Shown here one piece after another: positions 33,394-44,358 of a stretch of 64,000 nucleotides of DNA (its first letter is position 1; the number at the start of each line of letters is the position of its first letter). Where the stretch lies: positions 65,180,935 through 65,244,934 of the forward strand of contig CM043950.1 of assembly GCA_014529385.2 (NCBI GenBank), read 5' to 3'. The notes below the pieces were generated by a model. It was not told the DNA's origin and searched no databases. It was given only the letters and a program-made list of their open reading frames with translations. Position numbers and translations under genes: made by a program. Source of the DNA: Adiantum capillus-veneris (taxonomy: Eukaryota; Streptophyta; Polypodiopsida; Polypodiales; Pteridaceae).

Positions 33394-34490
33394 ATGACAA
33401 GCCATAGAAGAACCACTGAAGAAGAACTTCAGCAAGTGTGAGCCCAACTCACGGAATGGCAACAACTCATTTCGTTGCCGGTTGTCCAAAAGGCTTTGGA
33501 CGCAATCAAGAACCCACAAGGCACGGATGTCGATGGGCGTCAAGAAAATCCTGCTAATGGAAGTAACCTGCAAGTGGATGGTGTGAAAAGAGGTGCTGAA
33601 ACGCACAAGGGATCTCCGGATTAGGACAAACGGCCTTGCAAGAGCAAGGGCCAGGAAAAAGAACTTCCTCCGCTTAACGAAAGCAAGGATGTCTCTATCT
33701 CTTCTCCATCATACTCTCCTGACTATACTACTACATCTACTTCTCATACAGTATCTAAATCTTCTCCCAAGAAGAAAACTCCTACTACTTCCCTACATAC
33801 TACTAATGAGAAGCCCCGGTTCAAGAGGGATAACCGCAGACATCACCACAAGATGCAGATTTTCAAATCTGGTGACAAGGATGTGAAGTTTGATAACTAC
33901 ACATGCACTGTCTTTCATCAGGCAGTTTGAAGTTGCTTTTGCCAATGGAAACTTCACTAAAAAATCCAAGTTGCGTCATGTTGGGATGTATCTCAAGGGA
34001 CAGCAAGCAACTGGTGGTTAGCCAAAATCTCTGGAAGGTACTTAAGCTAGAACTTGGGGTCAATTCAAAGCTGAATTCAATGAACAATTTTTTCCACCTG
34101 ATTTTGAGAAGGACATTTGGAAGGAATGGGTTGCTTTTCCTTGTGCACAATTCTAACACAGTTTGGAATTTCCTCTCAACTATGGATATTACCTTTTCGA
34201 TGCACCCGTCACCCACCTTCGTGTCGCATTAGGAATACCCATCACCTAGTCCTTTCCTACCAAACTTACGGTACAATCTCCTTCATGATGCTCTATGTCA
34301 CCCATCCTATGACGCATCAGAAATGTCCATTCCCGAATGGTCGGATACTTATTCCCGATGCTCCATGTCAGCCATCCAATGTGACGCATCAAAAGTACCT
34401 GTTTTTGGTGGCCTTAGAGATACTCCTGTTCACAATGCTCCTGTCATTACTCTTAATGACGCACTAGGAATACTATGTACTCCGATGTCT
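33394..34490 (+). pseudogene. gypsy gag remnant
   Basis: Starts at ATG 33394 (MTSHRRTTEEELQQV) and is stopped within 20 codons, then continues in shifting frames: NPQGTDVDGRQENPANG, a Ser/Thr/Lys-rich stretch, KFDNYTC, and a retrotransposon gag core (SKLRHVGMYLKGQQA, then W-W-L-A and NEQFFPPDFEKDIWKEW). The region after 34,250 repeats a short motif (PSYDASEMSIPEWSD, then DAS-KVPVFGGL). At least six frame breaks; no function left. Confidence 0.65.
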
Positions 34491-34496
34491 CCAGTG

Positions 34497-34612
34497 AGAA
34501 AAACGCTCTCACTTAAAATTCCAATAATTAATTTAGAATTATTTTCCTTGCTGTTCCAAGCGAGAAAACCCTCTCACTTATAAATCCAATAATTCATTTA
34601 TAATTATTTTCC
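34497..34612. repeat. imperfect tandem duplication
   Basis: Two adjacent copies of about 60 bp share GAGAAAA, CTCTCACTTA and CCAATAATT...AATTATTTTCC. Confidence 0.7.
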
Positions 34613-35819
34613 TATAAGACAAAGCCAATTTAGCACCATTCCTCTCACTTATAAACAATTGTCCTCAACTGTAGAGATCCAACTGCACTGCCAGGGAGAA
34701 ACTAGAAAGATTCCATATCTTGCTCGATGGTGAATTGAGCTAGTCCTTTCTCAAAAGAGAACTTAAAATTTAAATTAAACAGAAATTCAAAAATTCAATA
34801 CTTACGTTATGGTTCATGTCCTTCCTCTAGTACCTCGAGGATATCCTTCACCAATCATCAAACTTACGAGCCATATAAGAACTCGTCATTCCCGTCTTTC
34901 CAACAAATTGAAAGTTTCCTTATCCGAGAATCTGTTAACTCAATTCTACCTTCTCAATCCTGAGAAGAATAATCCACCTAGAAATCAATTTAGGTATCTG
35001 TTCTTGCGCATAATCTTGCGCTATTAGTCCTAAGGATATTAAACCTCTTATGTCCTCCCACATAGGGAATGCCCAGTCATAGAACATTAATCTCGATGTC
35101 TTTCTTTCACAAATAGAGCCTGCGATCACCTTAAAGAAGGTTCTTGTTCCGGGCTGTTGCTTTGAGGAGGCCAATTGTTCTGATCAGAAGATCCCTTGTG
35201 CACGATGGCACTTCTTTCCAATACTTTTCTCCTGCGAGTTATTACCACCAGCAGTGTTTTCTCGACGCTGATTGCCTTAGCGTCCCTTCCTTGCAAAATC
35301 ATATAAAATGATTCACCTTGCAAGCCAAAATCTCAGGCAGATAGGATTCTGACCATAGCATTTTTTGAACGTACGTTCAAACCCGGTTCACAATAGAGCG
35401 AACCCTCTTTGATTTTCAGGGTTGTTCTCCCATATGTAACTCTTACCATTATGAAACGGTTGGCAAGTTATACTCTTACAAATATAATACTTTGAATTTA
35501 TTCCAGCAGCGTGTAAATTCTTCTTGACCTGCTCATGGAGAAACATATACCGCAACCAAAATTTTCTATTGTAATCGTAAAAGCACATAGCGTACTCAAT
35601 GATCAACGACCATCAGAAAACCTCTTCTCCTTAGAGAAATTAAATTCCTTGTACCGAACACATCTCAAATAGAGATTCTCGTGTCAAAATATCCTTGCAC
35701 GCAAAAAGGCGCTCAAGAGGGTATAACAAACTCCCATCCGGTTCCTGACCATCAAAAAGGGGTGAGATTTGGCTTCTACAAGGAATAGAGAACCAACAGA
35801 ACAAAATTCATGGAAAAAT
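34613..35819. other. unassigned intergenic stretch
   Basis: Short open frames only, none with recognisable motifs. Probably LTR or leader DNA of the elements on either side; no matching partner identified by eye. Confidence 0.35.
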
Positions 35820-37545
35820 GCTGTCAAACATGGATCGCGATCCATGTACAATTTGACACTTGGGGTTGATATTTGACAAGTACATCGCTGATAACTAGTG
35901 GAACAACTCTGCCAAAAGGAACCATAGCAAAAATTTGAAAAAAGTTGGTAAAAACACCTAAATTTTGCCAGATAGCCAAAAATTGCAAGGCAAATAGAAA
36001 AACTCACTTTGGATTGAGAAAAAATTGTCCATATTCAAAAAGAAGTGGTGGAGTAGACTACTGACACTGCAAGTAATCGTCAAGCCAAATTTGGTGTTCA
36101 AATGTGATGGAACATGGATCGCGATCCATGTACCTCATACAAAAAAATTGGCTGAGACTTGAGCAGTAGGTAGGTGGTATCATTTGGAACAACTTTCCCA
36201 AAAGAACTATATGCAAAAAAGTTAGTGATCAAAAGAGCAAAAAACAAAACATTGTCAAAAGAACAGATTGTAGAAGTCAATTTTGGTTGGGCAAAACTAA
36301 TCCAACTCCAAAAATTCTTTGTGAAGCAAGCTACAAACATCACAAGCTATCAACACACCAAAGGTCAAGTCCAAATGTGGTGGAACATGGATCGCGATCC
36401 ATGTACTGCTGAGAAATTTTTGGACAAAAACTTTTTCAGCGTGTAGCAGAGACCATCGTGAACAAAAGTCTCCAAAAAAGTTTTGTCAAAAAAGTGGGTT
36501 AAAACAGCAAAAAACTATTCAAAGAGGAAAATCCTAAAACAAACCTAGGGATTGACTTTTGCCAGATCTAAACAAGTTCAAATCATACAAAAACCATATA
36601 GTAGGGATCATGAGACCAAGGGTACGTTGTGTGCCAAGTTTCATTACCATCTGACACAGAGGTACATGGATCGCGATCCATGTTCCTCTGTCATCACAAA
36701 TTGATACCAAACTTGTACCATAGCTAGAGGACATCACAAGGAGTCTAGTGGTCTTTTCAAAATTGAATTTGGATATCAAAAACCAAGTCAAAAGCCAAAA
36801 CTGCCAAGTACTCTGACAAAGTGCAAGAACTGACCTAGCTTTCAATCCAGAGGTCCATTTTCAAAAAATTTGATACCATAGTATCTACTAATCATGCTAA
36901 ATCTAATGGTACCAAGAGAAGTCAATTTGGGCTCCAAACATGGATCATAATCCATGTACCCATAGTAATAGCTTGACCTAGAACTTTCCAGATCAATAGT
37001 GCATACACAAGGAAACATATCCCCAATCCTAGTTGTGAAAAAATTGAGCAAAATTGGGTCAAAAGGAAGCAAAATAGGTAACAGATAGAAAACCGATGTG
37101 CAGACCTAGTATTGGCTATTTGACAAATCAAATCAAGTCCAAATCCAAAAGATTTGAGAATTATGTTGTGGACATAGAGTGCAACAAGCTGCCAAAATCC
37201 AGATGTGGTTGAACATGGATCACGATCCATGTACCTTAACCTCAGAATTTGATGTACCTTAACCTCAGAATTTGATGAAAATTTGCTATTTGACAAATCA
37301 AATCAAGTCCAAATCCAAAAGATTTGAGAATTATGTTGTGGACATAGAGTGCAACAAGCTGCCAAAATCCAGATGTGGTTGAACATGGATCACGATCCAT
37401 GTACCTTAACCTCAGAATTTGATGAAAATTTGCACAGAGCCTGTATATGACCTTGTCTACATACTCTCAAAATTTGGGAAAATTTAGAAATAAAAATAAA
37501 AAAATTGATAGAGAAACATGGAGCGCGATCCATGTACCTCAACAT
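35820..37545. repeat. tandem array centred on a 20-bp palindrome
   Basis: ACATGGATCGCGATCCATGT or a near copy starts at 35,828, 36,112, 36,385, 36,664, 36,938, 37,212, 37,383 and 37,516. The first six are spaced 284, 273, 279, 274 and 274 bp; the last two are shortened by internal duplication (171 bp and 133 bp). The first four copies are perfect or one base off; later ones carry CATAAT, CACGAT or GAGCGC in the centre. Sequence between palindromes is A-rich (CAAAA, TTGGTC-like words) and much less conserved than the palindrome itself. Confidence 0.9.
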
Positions 37546-39563
37546 AGATGGGGATATCTGACCTGGTGATCTTGTAAACATACTTGAGAACATCCCAAAT
37601 CTGAAGTTTGAGCTAAAAATACCTTCTAGAGACCAAGATACAAGCCATAGTTCTTGTGTTCTGGTCTTGAGATTGTCTTGAGTGTTGTTTCAAGTGGAGT
37701 TCACCAAAATTGCTATAACTTTTGATACACAACTCCAAGATGGCTCGGGGGGTACACTATGTAATCATGTTAATGTATAACATGGGTCTGGATTGCAACG
37801 GCAACACCCAAGGTTATAGGTGAAATACTACTTGCATTTCACTAATTTTAAAATTAGTGTTCCTAGGCCTTTGCAGGCGGGAAGTTTGGGCACGATGCAC
37901 AAACTATGTTATCCTCCATTTTTACTCTTAAGAGAAATGACAAGGTTATGTAAGAGCCAAGAAATTTGGGATGTAGTGTCTAAAATACGTTTCTGCATTA
38001 TGCAGTTATAGACCCACTTGTAGGGTTTATTTGGCACATGTTGTCACATGGGATGCAACATGGTCTAGGAACTCAAGGAGTTCGGTTTAGCCAGTGTGGA
38101 GCAAGGCTAATGAGGGTCCCTCTCATTCCCATCATAGAGTGTTTGCAATTACCTCCACACACAAGTACATCTTGTACTTGAAGGATGTTCTTTTTTCAGA
38201 CATTCTTACATGAGACATATTCCACATGTGGATAATATGAGTCTTTGAGACTGGCACTGGCGCCCCCTATTTCATGTATGTGTCACGACAAAGTCCCTTG
38301 GTGCTGGTCAAATCTGTTTTCTAGACCATTTTTAGCACTACATATCAGGAACAATTTCGGTGGCCAGAAATTGTCAGATACTTAGAATGACTTGTTCATG
38401 TACAAGTACTACTAAACAACATTATAGATGGTTGTTTATACATATAGCAAGGCTCTGATTTGTTAATGAAAAAGTTTTATTGTTTGTCCCTAGAAGTGAT
38501 TAATGTTTCACCTTCTATTATGGTTCAAACATTTCAGCAAGGCTTGCAACGGACAATATTTAGTTTCTTTTTAGGACTATTTACATTCCTCTTTAATGTG
38601 TGCTATGAGCATCACATTTTCCATAAGAATTGGCAAAGATGACCATGGATATATAGGTTTGGATCTGTTTTTTGCTAAATGCATGCAGACTAGGTGTTAT
38701 GGGCCCTAGTGTTTAGCAAAGGCTTATTTGGAGTGGCATGCATATTCATCACATCAATTTCTTATGAAGCATTTTGCACTCTATGTGCAGTTTCTCTATG
38801 AGATTAGTTTTGGGTCTACAAATCACCAATGGCGGTCATGGCTCGGTTTGGGTGCTTGTGGATCTTCCAAGATAACCAAGATGGTTATTCCAGAAATTGT
38901 TGATTCCTCAACAAGGTTGTACGATATGGAAAACCCCGTTTACCAGTCATCTGAGAAGACTATCTGTAAGTGGTTGGGGGAAAGTGCCTCACTCTTATTG
39001 CTGCTCTTCATCCCGCATTGGATGGACAACTTACATGTATTCTTTGCTAAAGGATCTGCTAAGCACATACGTTAGCACAACGCATTCTAAATGGGCAATT
39101 ATCTCCCTATTCTAGAATTTTCTTAGGTTAGGTTTTCAACTTTGAACACCTGTTGTGGTGGGGTTGGAAACCGTTTCAATAGTTTCATAAGTCAAGGACT
39201 TAGTAGGTGTGCTGACAAAGTATGTTGGCATGTAACCTACATTAGGGGTGAACATGTAGTTTTGTGTGTTCCAAAATGTTCAGAAGTCTGACATGAGGAC
39301 ACTCCCTATTCTCTCCCTTAGTACCTATGAGGTTTTCAAGATACTAACGCGAGTTGGAAATCTGGCTTACAACTTCATGGAAAGTTGCACCAGAAAAGCT
39401 ATGAGCTTTTCAAGATACTAATGCGAGTTGGAAATCTGGCTTACAACTTCATGGAAAGTTGCGCCAAGGTTTTCTGGCATTATTCTAGTACCTTCAGAAA
39501 TTCTAAAAACTGGTTATGCCTTTAGACACCTCTTAGTTGTGGTTACTCCTTTAAAGTACTTGT
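37546..39563. other. unassigned stretch, likely element-internal
   Basis: A few short open frames (for example 38,460-38,642 and 38,728-39,075) show no recognisable family. A 72-bp tandem duplication at about 39,347-39,468 repeats GCGAGTTGGAAATCTGGCTT. The stretch lies between the palindrome array and a polypurine-like end at 39,780, so it may be the degraded body or 3' leader of one retroelement. Confidence 0.35.
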
Positions 39564-39794
39564 GTGAGTTATAAATTGAGTTACCACTTAGATACAAGTG
39601 GTTGCAAAAGGACAACAATGTTGAACATCAAGATATTGCTCTTGGTTTCATTGAGCCTCCTCACTGCACCAAGTATCAGTCGTATGGACAATTGGCCGCG
39701 TATGGGATGCTTACTAGGAAAACATCAGTGTTCTTACGAAGATACTACCACTTGTGTTTTGGATGACGAAAACGCTTCTCCAAGGGGGGAGTAA
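39564..39794 (+). pseudogene. possible terminal coding piece before an LTR
   Basis: A 76-codon frame ending CVLDDENASPRGE, with the last codons forming CCAAGGGGGGAGTAA and then TGTTAGGC. Polyproteins of some plant retroelements end in a D-E-N/S-x-x-x-G-G-type tail encoded by the polypurine tract, and the following TG would be the LTR start at 39,795. Only this end geometry supports the call. Confidence 0.3.
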
Positions 39795-39798
39795 TGTT

Positions 39799-40139
39799 AG
39801 GCTAAAGGCTAGAGGGTAGGGCCCGACCTAGGGGAGTCAAGGACTTAGGCTAAGGGCCGGACTGAAGGTGTGGACAGGGGATCCGTTTAGGGCAAAGGGC
39901 CATGGGCTCTCCTATAATAGGTTGGCTGGGAGGAGGATCTAGGGTTCAGTCTTCCCTCGGCCTTTCACCAGGCCAAAGGCTAGAGGGCAAGGCCCGACCT
40001 AGGGGAGTCAAGGACTTAGGCCAAGGGACGAACTGAAGGTGTGGACAGGGGATCCATTTAGGTCAAAGGGCCATGGGCTCTCCTATAATAGGTTGGCTGA
40101 GAGGAGGATCCAGGGTTCAATCTCCCCTCAGCCTTTCAA
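39799..40139. repeat. 171-bp direct tandem repeat
   Basis: Two copies start at 39,799 and 39,970, each with AGGC(T/C)AAAGGCTAGAGGG, GACCTAGGGGAGTCAAGG, GGGCCATGGGCTCTCC, a TATAATAGG word and a CCCTC-GCCTTTCA end. They differ at roughly a dozen positions. Confidence 0.85.
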
Positions 40140-40189
40140 GAGGTGCTACAAACGTTGGGGAGCCCTTTCCACATTCAATTGACATATAG

Positions 40190-41760
40190 ATCACCATCAA
40201 GGGAGGAAATGGTTTATGACAAGTACAACAATATTTTTTATGATCGGTCTGCAGACATACATTGTACAGTTGTTTGAAGTTACTGACCAAGAATGCAATG
40301 ATGTTCTCAAGTTTGTGTGATTAAACTAGATGAGTGTGAGCTTGTGAAGGAGACTAAGGTTGAGTGAGTCACAATAGCACTAATGAACAAAGAAATGGAT
40401 GGAAGCATTGCAGCTGACGATCCTAGAAGCTTAGCGTGCAATCTGAAATTAATATATTCCTTCTTGCCACATTCAAGGTGTGGGGGCAGAATGATTAGCT
40501 TGAATACGCTCACCTCTCCATGTGCAGTTGAACTCACTAAATATCTCTATTGCAGGTGCTTGCAGAGAACTTTGATATACTGAATTAGGTTTTTCATCAA
40601 ACAAGCATCCCTAAAGTAATAAGTGAGCAGAGAAATGGAAAGACACTTGATGTTTACAACATGGGATCTTACACAGTGGAGGGGAATATGGCTAGAGATT
40701 TGAAGACCTTGAAGTGTATGTACAACATCTCGAAAGGAGCAACAAGCAAAATCCCTTGCCTACACTACATGGGAGGAGTCCATAAGCCTTGACAAATGGT
40801 ATTGGAGGAGAGCACCAGACAGGCACCTAAAAGACCCTAACTTTTGGGCAATGTTGGACATCCCACTAGTTACGGTTTAGATATGAACCATGCATGCACT
40901 TTGCAGGATAATTGAGAAACTCATGTTCCTCTACATTTGTTTTGCTTGGACCACTCGGCCTGCACCTACAAAGCAGAGGGCTATCTTGGCTCTAGAAACA
41001 ATTTTCTCAAATATGGACCTACATGGAGGACATGTAAAGATAGAGCAGGATGAGAAGAGGTCTAAGAATGGTTGGGACATTCCAAAGAAATCTCTATTGG
41101 TGGTGTGAAAGCTTGGCTCTTCCTATCAATGCCAACAATTGATAGACAACATAAAAGCCAAAGTGCAGGAGAAAGGCAAGCATTGAGATACAGTAGGTGG
41201 AAAGATCTCCATAATGTAGTGGTTGACCATGCAGGCAACACTGCAAGCAAGGACAACAAGGACTCACAAGGCAAATGTGTGGAAAATCTTGGATGCAATA
41301 TTCAATATTTGTGAGCCCAATACATGGAGCGATGCTGACTATACACACTTTAAAGAGGCTTTATAGACCTTCCACAAGTCTTTCATATCTGCATGGAAAA
41401 ATCAACACATCACTCATACATGGTATAGTTAGTGATTTATTGATATTATGGACACGTGTTTTTATATGAAGTTTATGTTGGTCTTCTATGCAGCATGTTA
41501 TATGCAACCACATGCCTTGATTCACTAGGCAGTATGGCAGCTTGGCTATCTGGTCTACACAAGGCATGGAGAAAACTCACTATCAAGCTCGTACTGGTTA
41601 TTTCAAGCACACCCGCCATGGAGGTGGTGTAGACAAAGCCAATAGCTTGGAGGGATTACATCAATGGACTTATCACAAACTTATGCACGGGTCACACTGC
41701 AAGGAACAAGTCAAAGACAATCAGATTAGCCAGGTTGTGAGATTGGCAAGCAAACAATGA
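40190..41760 (+). pseudogene. decayed spliced gene of unknown function
   Basis: Several coding-looking blocks can be read in order. After a tattgcag acceptor near 40,555 comes VLAENFDIL, a TAG at 40586-40588 where Gln fits, then VFHQTSIPKVISEQRNGK and YNMGSYTVEGNMARDLKT. Next is WYWRRAPDRHLKDPNFWAM, then HALCRIIEKLMFLYICFAW and HGGHVKIEQDEKRSKNGW (40,890-41,108), SIGGVKAWLFLSMPT and RYSRWKDLHNVVVDH (to 41,298). After a likely intron ending tatgcag near 41,492 comes GMEKTHYQARTGYFKHTRHG, ending at TGA 41,758. The regular spacing and HTRHGG end suggest a repetitive, transposon-like family, but I do not recognise it. Stops and frame changes make it nonfunctional. Confidence 0.5.
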
Positions 41761-42244
41761 AGGGAGGAAATATGGGAGGCATCGCCTGTCGCAGTACGAC
41801 ATGCAGAGTGGCGGCTACAAAAAGAACGCACGGGAAAGATTTGAACAACGCCGTCACAAGTTCATTAAGAGCTCTTGAAGATAGAGAGTCCCTATAAGAA
41901 CTTTTTGTATCATCCAAAAACGATGTGATCTCACTTTTCAGCATTTTTATTAATTTTACAACAAGCGATAAAAAAAAGAAAAACGATGTAGTCCTTTTTG
42001 CTACATTGGAAATATACATTGGAGCTTGTTCATCACTCTTCCTCGAGAAATGTTACAAAGTATTTTGGACTTTTGGCCCTTTGTGAGTGATCCTCCTCCT
42101 TTTGCCTTTGTCTCTTGATAGAAACAACATGGTCAGCTTCTCTTGTTGGTGGCACATTCAGGTCGGGCACTATTTATCTCAGTCTCTATTTTAGCATGGG
42201 GGGTTTCTTCTGTAGCAGCTAAGAATCGCTCATCACATTGTGTC
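41761..42244. other. spacer without recognised gene
   Basis: Non-coding by inspection; no repeats longer than a few tens of bases noticed. Confidence 0.3.
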
Positions 42245-42800
42245 GTGATTGACTGCCACGTGTACCAGTCGCCACAATGCAATGGGCCATGGGTATGTTT
42301 AACATTTCACTTTCCATTGCATTGTGGCACAATTGCCACGTGTACTAGTCACACCACAACATGATGGACCATGGGTATGTTGAACATCTCACACCACAAC
42401 ATGATGGACCATGGGTATGCTGAACATCTCACACCTCATCACGTTGTAGCACAACTGCCACGTGTACCAGTCGTGCCACAATGCGATGGGCTATGGTTAT
42501 TTTTAGCATCTCACTCATCATGGCGTTGTGGTGCGACTGCCACGCATACCAATTGTGCCACAATGTGATGGGCCATGGGTATGTTGAACATCTCACACCT
42601 CATGCGTTGTAGCGTGATTGCCATGTGTATCAGCTGCACCGCATCACAATGGGCCATGGGTATGTTTAATATCTCACTCGCCATCGCATTGTGGCATGAC
42701 TGCCATGTGTACCAGTTGTGCCACAACGTGATGGGCCATGGGTATGGTGGACATCTCACACCTCATTGCATTGTAGCGTGACTGCATATTGTGGCACAAT
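42245..42800. repeat. minisatellite with CCACGTGTACCAGT and CCATGGGTATG words
   Basis: About six degenerate copies with spacing near 80-120 bp: GATGGGCCATGGGTATG, then ACATCTCAC, then GCATTGTGGCA, then TGCCACGTGTACCAGT. One copy (around 42,368-42,402) is a 35-bp internal duplication. Short open frames crossing it are artefacts. Confidence 0.8.
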
Positions 42801-43033
42801 GCGAGGAGCCGTGTGTACATTTTCTAGTCAACCTTTCTTGGCTCTATACCGTGACCTTGCAACACACACAAATAAAAATATATGTATGTGTGTGTATGTA
42901 TACTCCCACAATGTCCTACCATGTGTCATCCATGCATTCGACCGGGGACTTCCCAATGCACCACGGCCTGCAATTATGAGCATCATTATGACAACAATCA
43001 TCCTCTCAATGTCATAATTATGTGTGTGTGCTC

Positions 43034-43471
43034 TACCTCCTCACTATCTCACACGGGCCTGGGTAGGAGGGGATCAATGGCCCACGTCCAAGGATCGGGT
43101 GCGATCTGAGCCGTCCGATGTGCTTTGTGTAAATTCAAAAAAATAGGTAAACTTGAGTGCATCAAAAATTGTAAATTCAGCCCCCCCCCCCCCGCCCTTC
43201 CTCTCCTGGATTTGAACCGAGGATATCCCATTTGCAAGCCTACCATCTTAACCACCTCGCCTGCGCGTGCTTGTTGAAAGCATAGGGAGAAAGGTTCCTT
43301 CTATGATGAACCTGCCAATGTGTAAATTCGGGTCAATTGTGTAAATTTGGGAAAATTGGTAAATTTGAGGCGCACTGCAAGATCGACAGCCCATGATTCT
43401 CGCACTCCAAGAATTAGGTGTAGGCCATTGATCCCCTCCTGACCATGCCTGTGTGAGATAGTGCTGAGGTA
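43034..43471. mobile_element. TIR element (MITE-like), 438 bp
   Basis: Terminal inverted repeats of about 50 bp: left TACCTC-CT-CACTATCTCACAC followed by GGGCCTGG and AGGAGGGGATCAATGGCC; the right end repeats these in reverse complement down to GAGGTA at 43,471. The arms match except at a handful of positions. No clear target duplication found. The interior has a 13-base poly-C run (43,181-43,193) and a tRNA-like segment. TIRs this long suggest a Mutator-like or foldback element. Confidence 0.65.
43197..43268 (-). other. tRNA-like (A box/B box) segment
   Basis: On the minus strand TGGTTAAGATGG resembles an internal A box and GGTTCAAATCC a B box, about 45 bases apart. The anticodon-loop-like TTGCAAA would read Cys. 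The acceptor stem does not pair, so it is not an intact tRNA gene; a SINE head or a captured tRNA relic is more likely. Confidence 0.4.
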
Positions 43472-43632
43472 TGCTCTATACAACATGTCCCGCTCACTCT
43501 TGTCAAGCACTTTTTGCTATTCGATATCTGTTTTCTCTCTTAGCCCCCACAGTCCTGTTTGACCTATCTTGGCACTCATTGAGTTGTTTTCTTTCCACTC
43601 CCCCTGATTCCTACGTTGTTAGTCGTTCCTTG

Positions 43633-44358
43633 ATGGCTCGTACGAAGCAGATTGCCAGGAAGGTTTACCATGGTGAAGGATCATCTAGGAGGGCTCAGTC
43701 TGATGCTGGCCAAGCATCAACATCACATGTGCAACAAAAGAGTCTGCCTCGTGTACGCGCGACCATGAGAAAAAGGAGATACCAGCAAAATTGAAGCGTG
43801 ATATTGAAGCTCAAAAAGCTCCAAAAACATATTTCCCTGGCTATACCAACGCTACCATTTTAGAGAGTTGTCCCTTAAATCTGTGACCAAAACAGCCTTA
43901 ATTTCAAATGGTCTTGCAGTGCAATGGGTTGCCTCCACGAAGCGACGAAGGATTTTTTTGTCGATTTGTTTCAGGACAGCTACATTATGATTGCTCACAC
44001 CCACAAATCACATGCCATGGGATTTGAACTCCCTTTGGCTCATCAAGTTTAGGTACGACAAAACATTTGTGCATGTGGGTATATCGGACAAAAAGGACAA
44101 CACTTTGAGAATCCCACCAGTAGAAAGTTCAAGGTGGTTGATATTTCTATAGATATCCATCAATATAGCACCCGTCTAAATATAAAATGGGAATTTCAAA
44201 GACAAGAGAAAGTGCGGGAACTGGAATTTCAAGCAGAGGAGGAAGCGTGTAACATTGATTTCCATGAGCAATGATTGGCAATGACGCAACACAAAGGTAA
44301 TGTGGATGCCCTAGAGTGTCTCTACCCATATTTTGACATTGCCATTGTGGTATAGGGA
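43633..44358 (+). pseudogene. broken ORF with a histone H3-like N-terminus
   Basis: ATG 43633 begins M-A-R-T-K-Q-I-A-R-K, which matches nine of the first ten residues of histone H3 (Ile for Thr3-region position 6 of the mature tail), then diverges (VYHGEGSSRRAQSDAGQAS). The frame stops at 43,794, but shifting one base gives EKKEIPAKLKRDIEAQKAPK and TYFPGYTNATILESCPLN. Later readable blocks are FFVDLFQDSYIMIAHTHKSH, GQKGQHFENPTSRKFKVVDI and KWEFQRQEKVRELEFQ to about 44,350. The sequence is cut at 44,359 by the LTR of a copia element. No histone fold follows, so this is not an H3 gene. It looks like a plant transposon-associated protein, but the family is not recognised. Confidence 0.45.

Noticed and set aside
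35820-37545. CRISPR-like array
   Set aside because: Repeat spacing (about 275 bp), unequal units and eukaryotic context exclude CRISPR; spacers are themselves related.
35684-37593. Repeated peptide Y-M-D-R-D-P-C in minus-strand frames
   Set aside because: It is the translation of the 20-bp palindrome in each monomer, not a protein repeat.
43197-43268. Functional tRNA-Cys gene
   Set aside because: A-box and B-box like words are present but the acceptor and anticodon stems do not pair and the 3' side runs into a poly-C tract.
43633-43794. Histone H3 gene or pseudogene
   Set aside because: Only the first ten residues match; the H3 core sequence does not follow.
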